From assembly GCA_002422665.1 (NCBI GenBank), contig DITA01000133.1, forward strand, positions 1 through 17,039: a stretch of DNA of 17,039 bases, given 5' to 3'. Positions 14,642 to 17,039 of the stretch are shown here, piece by piece; the first letter of the stretch is position 1, and each line of letters starts with the position of its first letter. A program made the position numbers and the translations under genes. The notes under the pieces were generated by a model. It had not been told where the DNA came from and ran no database searches. It saw nothing but the letters and a program-made list of their open reading frames with translations. The DNA comes from Cloacibacterium caeni_C. Lineage in GTDB: Bacteria; Bacteroidota; Bacteroidia; Flavobacteriales; Weeksellaceae.

Positions 14642-15019
14642 TTATAAACCATTAACAACTCTTTTTACTCCGTCTTTAAATATATCTGTTCTAAAATTAA
14701 GAATTAATCCTAATTTAAAATTTGTCAACTTTAAATAAGTCAATATCTGTGCTTTATGAACATCATTTATGTAGTCAACCGTTTTTATTTCTAGTATAAG
14801 TTTATCCTCAATAATAATATCAATTCTATAGGCATTTTCAATTCTTAATTCTTCATAGATGATGGGAAGTATTTTTTGTTTTTCTACCTTTAATCCTGCT
14901 TTTTTTAGTTCATAAAATAAACATTCTTCATATACATTTTCAAATAATCCTGCTCCAAATTTTTTATGGATTTTTAAGCCTAAATCAAAAACAACTTTTG
15001 ATAACTCATTTTCTATCAT
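14642..15019 (-). CDS. GxxExxY protein, PD-(D/E)XK nuclease-like fold
   Basis: A 125-residue protein of the GxxExxY family, with the naming motif G24-L-F-E27-N-V-Y30. The later part fits a PD-(D/E)XK nuclease core: D67 in YRIDIII, then E77-I-K79 in LILEIKT, and Q91-I-L-T-Y95-L in the position of the QxxxY motif of RecB/Cas4-like nucleases. Nuclease activity is inferred from these residues; I know of no assigned biological role. ATG at 15019. It is the only gene between the two inverted arms and is on the same strand as the transporter genes it separates. Confidence 0.86.
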   Translation of the reverse strand: MIENELSKVVFDLGLKIHKKFGAGLFENVYEECLFYELKKAGLKVEKQKILPIIYEELRIENAYRIDIIIEDKLILEIKTVDYINDVHKAQILTYLKLTNFKLGLILNFRTDIFKDGVKRVVNGL

Positions 15020-15044
15020 ATTTTAATTATTAGTTTTTTTAATT

Positions 15045-15059
15045 GTCATCTTTGATGAC
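15045..15059. repeat. Arm hairpin, right
   Basis: GTCATC-TTT-GATGAC on the plus strand (loop AAA on the minus strand), a 6-bp stem at the inner end of the right arm. Same place and loop as the left hairpin, different stem sequence. Confidence 0.7.
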
Positions 15060-15114
15060 TTGCGTCTTAAAAACATAAAGTTAATAAATCCTTTTGCGCC
15101 TTTGCGTTTAGTTT

Positions 15115-16086
15115 TTATTTTTTCTTCAAAATCATCATTAGAATAACTGGAACCCCAAACAAACTCGTAATGACATTAATTGGGAATTGAGAAATCTCTG
15201 AAATAATAGAAAAAAATTCCATAATAAAAACTCCCAGAATCATGTTCAAAATCCACTGTTGCCACAATTTCGCTGGAGAATAAATCATTCTGCTAAAATG
15301 AGGAACTACGATTCCTATAAACAAAATAGGCCCTAAAAACGCCGTAACAGAAGCAGAAAGTAGGGAAGAAGCAATGATGACAAAATATTTCAGTTGCTCT
15401 AAATTTACCCCTAAACTTTTAGCATATTGATTTCCTAAACTATTCCCGATGAGCGGTTTTATGCTTTTGAAACTTAAAAACAAACCCACTAATACTAGAA
15501 TGAATAGCACCCAAAGTTGATTTCTGGTCACCTGATTATTTGCGCCAAAACTCCATAAAATATAGTTTTTCAGACTTTGATTTTCTGCATATAATTGTAA
15601 GATAGAAACTACTGCTCCTGCTAAAGCAGAAACCAAGAAACCAAAAATAATCAGATATGATTTATCTTGAAATTTTCTAGAAAAAATCAATAAAATACTC
15701 ATCAGCAAAAGGCTTCCAAGAATTGCAGAAATACTGATGAAACCATTTTGCAGAAACTCTGGCAAAATGAAATCTTGAGAAAAAAAGATGTAAAAAGCAA
15801 CACTTAAACTGGCGACAGAAGTTATCCCAAGAACCGAAGGTCCTGCTAAAGGATTTTGAAAATATTCTTGCAAAAGAAAACCAGAAGTAGGAATAGAAAC
15901 ACCTGCTAGAAACATCGCTAAAACACGATTAATTCTGAGTTCAGCAATTTGTGAGTTCTGAGCATTAGCGTCAACAAAATCTGCTAAACCTAGTTTTATA
16001 AAGCCTATATTTAAATTGATGAGAATCGTAATCACCACCAATGAAAATAGAAAAATAAGAATGGTTTTGAAGGTTTTATTGTTCAC
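15115..16086 (-). CDS. FecCD/BtuC-family ABC transporter permease
   Basis: Inner-membrane permease of the iron-siderophore/heme/cobalamin importer family, 323 residues with about nine to ten hydrophobic segments. The family signature is clear: R51-I-N-R-V-L-A-M-F-L-A-G-V-S-I-P-T-S-G-F-then LLQEYFQN78PLAGPSVLG87. GPILFIGIVVPHFSRMIY near the C-terminus is the region that contacts the ATPase. The start is GTG at 16086: an in-frame stop lies a few codons upstream and the first internal ATG is inside the signature. A perfect TAAATTTG -7 element stands 22 bp upstream. The ATPase gene follows after the GxxExxY cassette. The substrate cannot be told from the sequence; iron complexes are most likely. 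Confidence 0.9.
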   Translation of the reverse strand: MNNKTFKTILIFLFSLVVITILINLNIGFIKLGLADFVDANAQNSQIAELRINRVLAMFLAGVSIPTSGFLLQEYFQNPLAGPSVLGITSVASLSVAFYIFFSQDFILPEFLQNGFISISAILGSLLLMSILLIFSRKFQDKSYLIIFGFLVSALAGAVVSILQLYAENQSLKNYILWSFGANNQVTRNQLWVLFILVLVGLFLSFKSIKPLIGNSLGNQYAKSLGVNLEQLKYFVIIASSLLSASVTAFLGPILFIGIVVPHFSRMIYSPAKLWQQWILNMILGVFIMEFFSIISEISQFPINVITSLFGVPVILMMILKKK

Positions 16087-16107
16087 AGATTTTATTTAAA
16101 AACTTCA

Positions 16108-16115
16108 CAAATTTA
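16108..16115 (-). promoter_or_regulatory. -7 element of the permease promoter
   Basis: TAAATTTG on the minus strand matches TAnnTTTG exactly, 22 bp before the GTG start. No good -33 TTG at 17-23 bp upstream. Confidence 0.5.
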
Positions 16116-16142
16116 ACTGAAAAAAATCTATGAAAAAGAAAA

Positions 16143-16214
16143 CTCTCGCTGATTTTGCAAATTTTGCAGATTTTTTGAGTCTATTCATCTGCTTAATCGC
16201 CCAATCTGCGAGAG
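16143..16214. repeat. Inverted-repeat element with GC-GAT units every 8-9 bp, no ORF
   Basis: Outer arms CTCTCGCTGATT (16143-16154) and AATCTGCGAGAG (16203-16214) are inverted repeats at 11 of 12 positions. Both arms go on inward as loose tandem units of the type TGCAGATTT with an 8-9-bp period (three units on the left; three, inverted, on the right). The element starts 7 bp after the thioredoxin gene stop and lies upstream of the permease promoter. It contains no credible gene; its design resembles the other inverted-array elements. Confidence 0.65.
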
Positions 16215-16221
16215 AAATATT

Positions 16222-16776
16222 TTATTTAAAAGAATTCAGTTTTGCATCTAAATCTTCTTTGCTCATCATTCCTACTGTTTCTATTTCTTTATCACCTTTT
16301 TTAATCACGGTAAAAGGAATAGAACCACCATCCCAAGTTTTGGTAATTTTTGTAAAATAATCTGGTGAAATCATAGAAGCATCAAAGAGAACTACATTTT
16401 TTCTGATATCATATTCATCTGCAAAATCACTTACAGCGGTGTTCCAATCTTCTTTAGCATCTACACTTACAAAAGTAAATTTTACTGGTTTTCCTTTTAA
16501 TTCCTCCATTTTTTCTTTGAAATGCGGAATCTCTTTCATACAAGGTCCACACCAAGTTGCAAAGAAATTGGTTACATAAATGGTGTCATTTTTTTGTGGG
16601 GCAACCATTGCTTTTAATTGTTCTTGATTTACTTCAGGCAAAGCATTAGCAGGAGTTACAGCTGAGCTATCTACTGTTTCAATGGTTGTTTCTTCTGTTA
16701 ATTGATCTGGAGCTTCGTTCTTTTTACAAGAAAATAATGCGGTTAATATAAGTGTGGAAAAGATTAATTTTTTCAT
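16222..16776 (-). CDS. TlpA-like thioredoxin-fold lipoprotein
   Basis: A 184-residue envelope thiol-disulfide protein. The N-terminus is a lipoprotein signal peptide with lipobox LFSC17, so it should be anchored by lipid in the periplasm or at a membrane. A low-complexity linker rich in T, E and A (residues 20-50) leads into a thioredoxin-like domain with FFATW75-C76-G-P-C79-MKEIPHF, the redox-active CxxC, and the cis-proline region GGSIPFTVI. The family reduces or resolves disulfides, for example in cytochrome c maturation or oxidative stress; the partner here is unknown. ATG at 16776, with a perfect TATATTTG -7 element 52 bp upstream. It is followed by a repeat element and then the ABC permease, which has its own promoter. 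Confidence 0.9.
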   Translation of the reverse strand: MKKLIFSTLILTALFSCKKNEAPDQLTEETTIETVDSSAVTPANALPEVNQEQLKAMVAPQKNDTIYVTNFFATWCGPCMKEIPHFKEKMEELKGKPVKFTFVSVDAKEDWNTAVSDFADEYDIRKNVVLFDASMISPDYFTKITKTWDGGSIPFTVIKKGDKEIETVGMMSKEDLDAKLNSFK

Positions 16777-16827
16777 AAATATTAATTGTTTATTTTTGTT
16801 ATGGAATTGATTATTGAGTCGATTTTA

Positions 16828-16835
16828 CAAATATA
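16828..16835 (-). promoter_or_regulatory. -7 element of the TlpA-like gene promoter
   Basis: TATATTTG on the minus strand, an exact TAnnTTTG match, giving a leader of about 45 nt. Divergent from the element at 16860-16867. Confidence 0.55.
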
Positions 16836-16859
16836 ATAAAATCAAAATGCTTCTTTTGA

Positions 16860-16867
16860 TATATTTG
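16860..16867 (+). promoter_or_regulatory. -7 element of the SanA/YdcF-like gene promoter
   Basis: TATATTTG on the plus strand, an exact TAnnTTTG match 26 bp before the TTG start at 16894; the same 8-mer is used, inverted, by the divergent gene. No -33 TTG found at the usual distance. Confidence 0.5.
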
Positions 16868-16893
16868 TTACCAACGAATTTAGAATTATTTTA

Positions 16894-17039
16894 TTGAGAA
16901 TCCTTTTAGACATATTTAAAAAATTTTTCTTGTTGATAGAAATAGGATTTTTGCTGATGATATTGGCAAACTTCTGGGTATTTTCTCTCACCGAAGGAAG
17001 AACGTATACTAAAATTTCTAAAATTCCGCCAAGAGAAGT
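16894..17039 (+). CDS. SanA/YdcF-like (DUF218, ElyC family) membrane protein, 3'-truncated by the window edge
   Basis: Only the first 48 residues are visible. They begin with a membrane segment (FLLIEIGFLLMILANFWVF) followed by SLTEGRTYTKISKIPPREV. The pattern of a single N-terminal helix ending in N-x-W/x-V, then G-R-x-Y and I-P-x-R-E-V, fits the start of SanA-type proteins (vancomycin high-temperature exclusion protein family, DUF218), which are linked to envelope permeability and envelope polysaccharide or peptidoglycan metabolism. The start is probably TTG at 16894; an in-frame stop lies at 16837-16839 and no ATG or GTG lies in between near the helix. The conserved core of the family is outside the window, so the assignment rests on the N-terminus alone. 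Confidence 0.6.
   Translation, partial: MRILLDIFKKFFLLIEIGFLLMILANFWVFSLTEGRTYTKISKIPPRE

Larger units (their letters stand above)
14568..15108. mobile_element. Putative cassette: GxxExxY gene between long inverted two-box arms with hairpins
   Basis: A 541-bp unit between ABC permease and ATPase. Each arm has three parts in the same order going inward. Box 1 AACGCAAAGGCGCAA is identical at 14568-14582 and, inverted, at 15094-15108. Box 2 (14603-14620; inverted 15059-15076) matches at 16 of 18 positions. Last comes a hairpin with loop AAA on the box-2 orientation (14620-14636 and 15045-15059). The outer ends are 6 bp from the permease stop and 7 bp from the ATPase start. No transposase or target duplication is visible; mobility is inferred. 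Confidence 0.65.

Noticed and set aside
16130..16360. Plus-strand open frame of 76 codons
   Set aside because: Its start is in the inverted-repeat element and most of it is antisense to the TlpA-like gene; no protein-like features.
1..17039. tRNA, rRNA or riboswitch genes
   Set aside because: No cloverleaf-like segment, rRNA motif or known riboswitch pattern was recognised; gaps between genes are all under 200 bp and mostly explained by promoters, terminators or repeat elements.

Overview
The window reads as chromosomal DNA of a low-GC member of the Bacteroidota, most likely a flavobacterium of the Chryseobacterium/Cloacibacterium (Weeksellaceae) type. The grounds are the AT-rich base composition, the lack of Shine-Dalgarno sequences, several -7 elements of the Bacteroidota form TAnnTTTG, and the gene families present (DUF3098, a CHU/flavobacterial gene order around truB, GxxExxY and four-helix-bundle cassettes). 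The genus is an inference from remembered protein similarity, not a computed result.

Positions 1-3938, plus strand: the 3' part of ftsX and a small DUF3098 membrane protein end at a strong intrinsic terminator (1052-1097). Then comes a compact run uppP - truB - putative secreted beta-strand protein - rluF, i.e. cell-wall lipid carrier recycling plus two RNA pseudouridine synthases. Positions 3942-7038: a DUF779 gene and an NAD-type aldehyde dehydrogenase on the minus strand, divergent from an AraC-family regulator that probably controls them. A 16-bp palindrome and a CAAATG direct repeat lie in the shared intergenic region. A bidirectional terminator (7045-7076) closes this block.

Positions 7102-13536, minus strand: a MarR-type regulator heads a fatty-acid beta-oxidation operon with the order marR - fadN (3-hydroxyacyl-CoA dehydrogenase/enoyl-CoA hydratase) - fadA (thiolase) - fadE (acyl-CoA dehydrogenase), the same gene order as Bacillus fadNAE. 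Two copies of a TATGCGTGCATA palindrome bracket a perfect -7 element in front of marR, which suggests autorepression of the whole operon. Positions 13637-16776, minus strand: an iron-siderophore/cobalamin-type ABC permease and ATPase, separated by a GxxExxY gene, and upstream of them a TlpA-like thioredoxin lipoprotein. The window ends in the start of a plus-strand SanA/YdcF-like (DUF218) membrane protein.

The most unusual content is a set of four intergenic elements, each made of two inverted arms of short repeat units, all on the right-hand side of the window. One (10181-10615) has arms of five TTAGANN heptamers around a four-helix-bundle (23S rRNA intervening-sequence-type) gene. One (14568-15108) has two-box arms plus hairpins around a GxxExxY PD-(D/E)XK-like gene. 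Two (8897-8999 and 16143-16214) have the same layout but no gene inside. All four start within about 10 bp of the stop codon of the gene upstream of them. They look like a family of small cassettes, with or without an ORF, that insert just behind stop codons inside operons.
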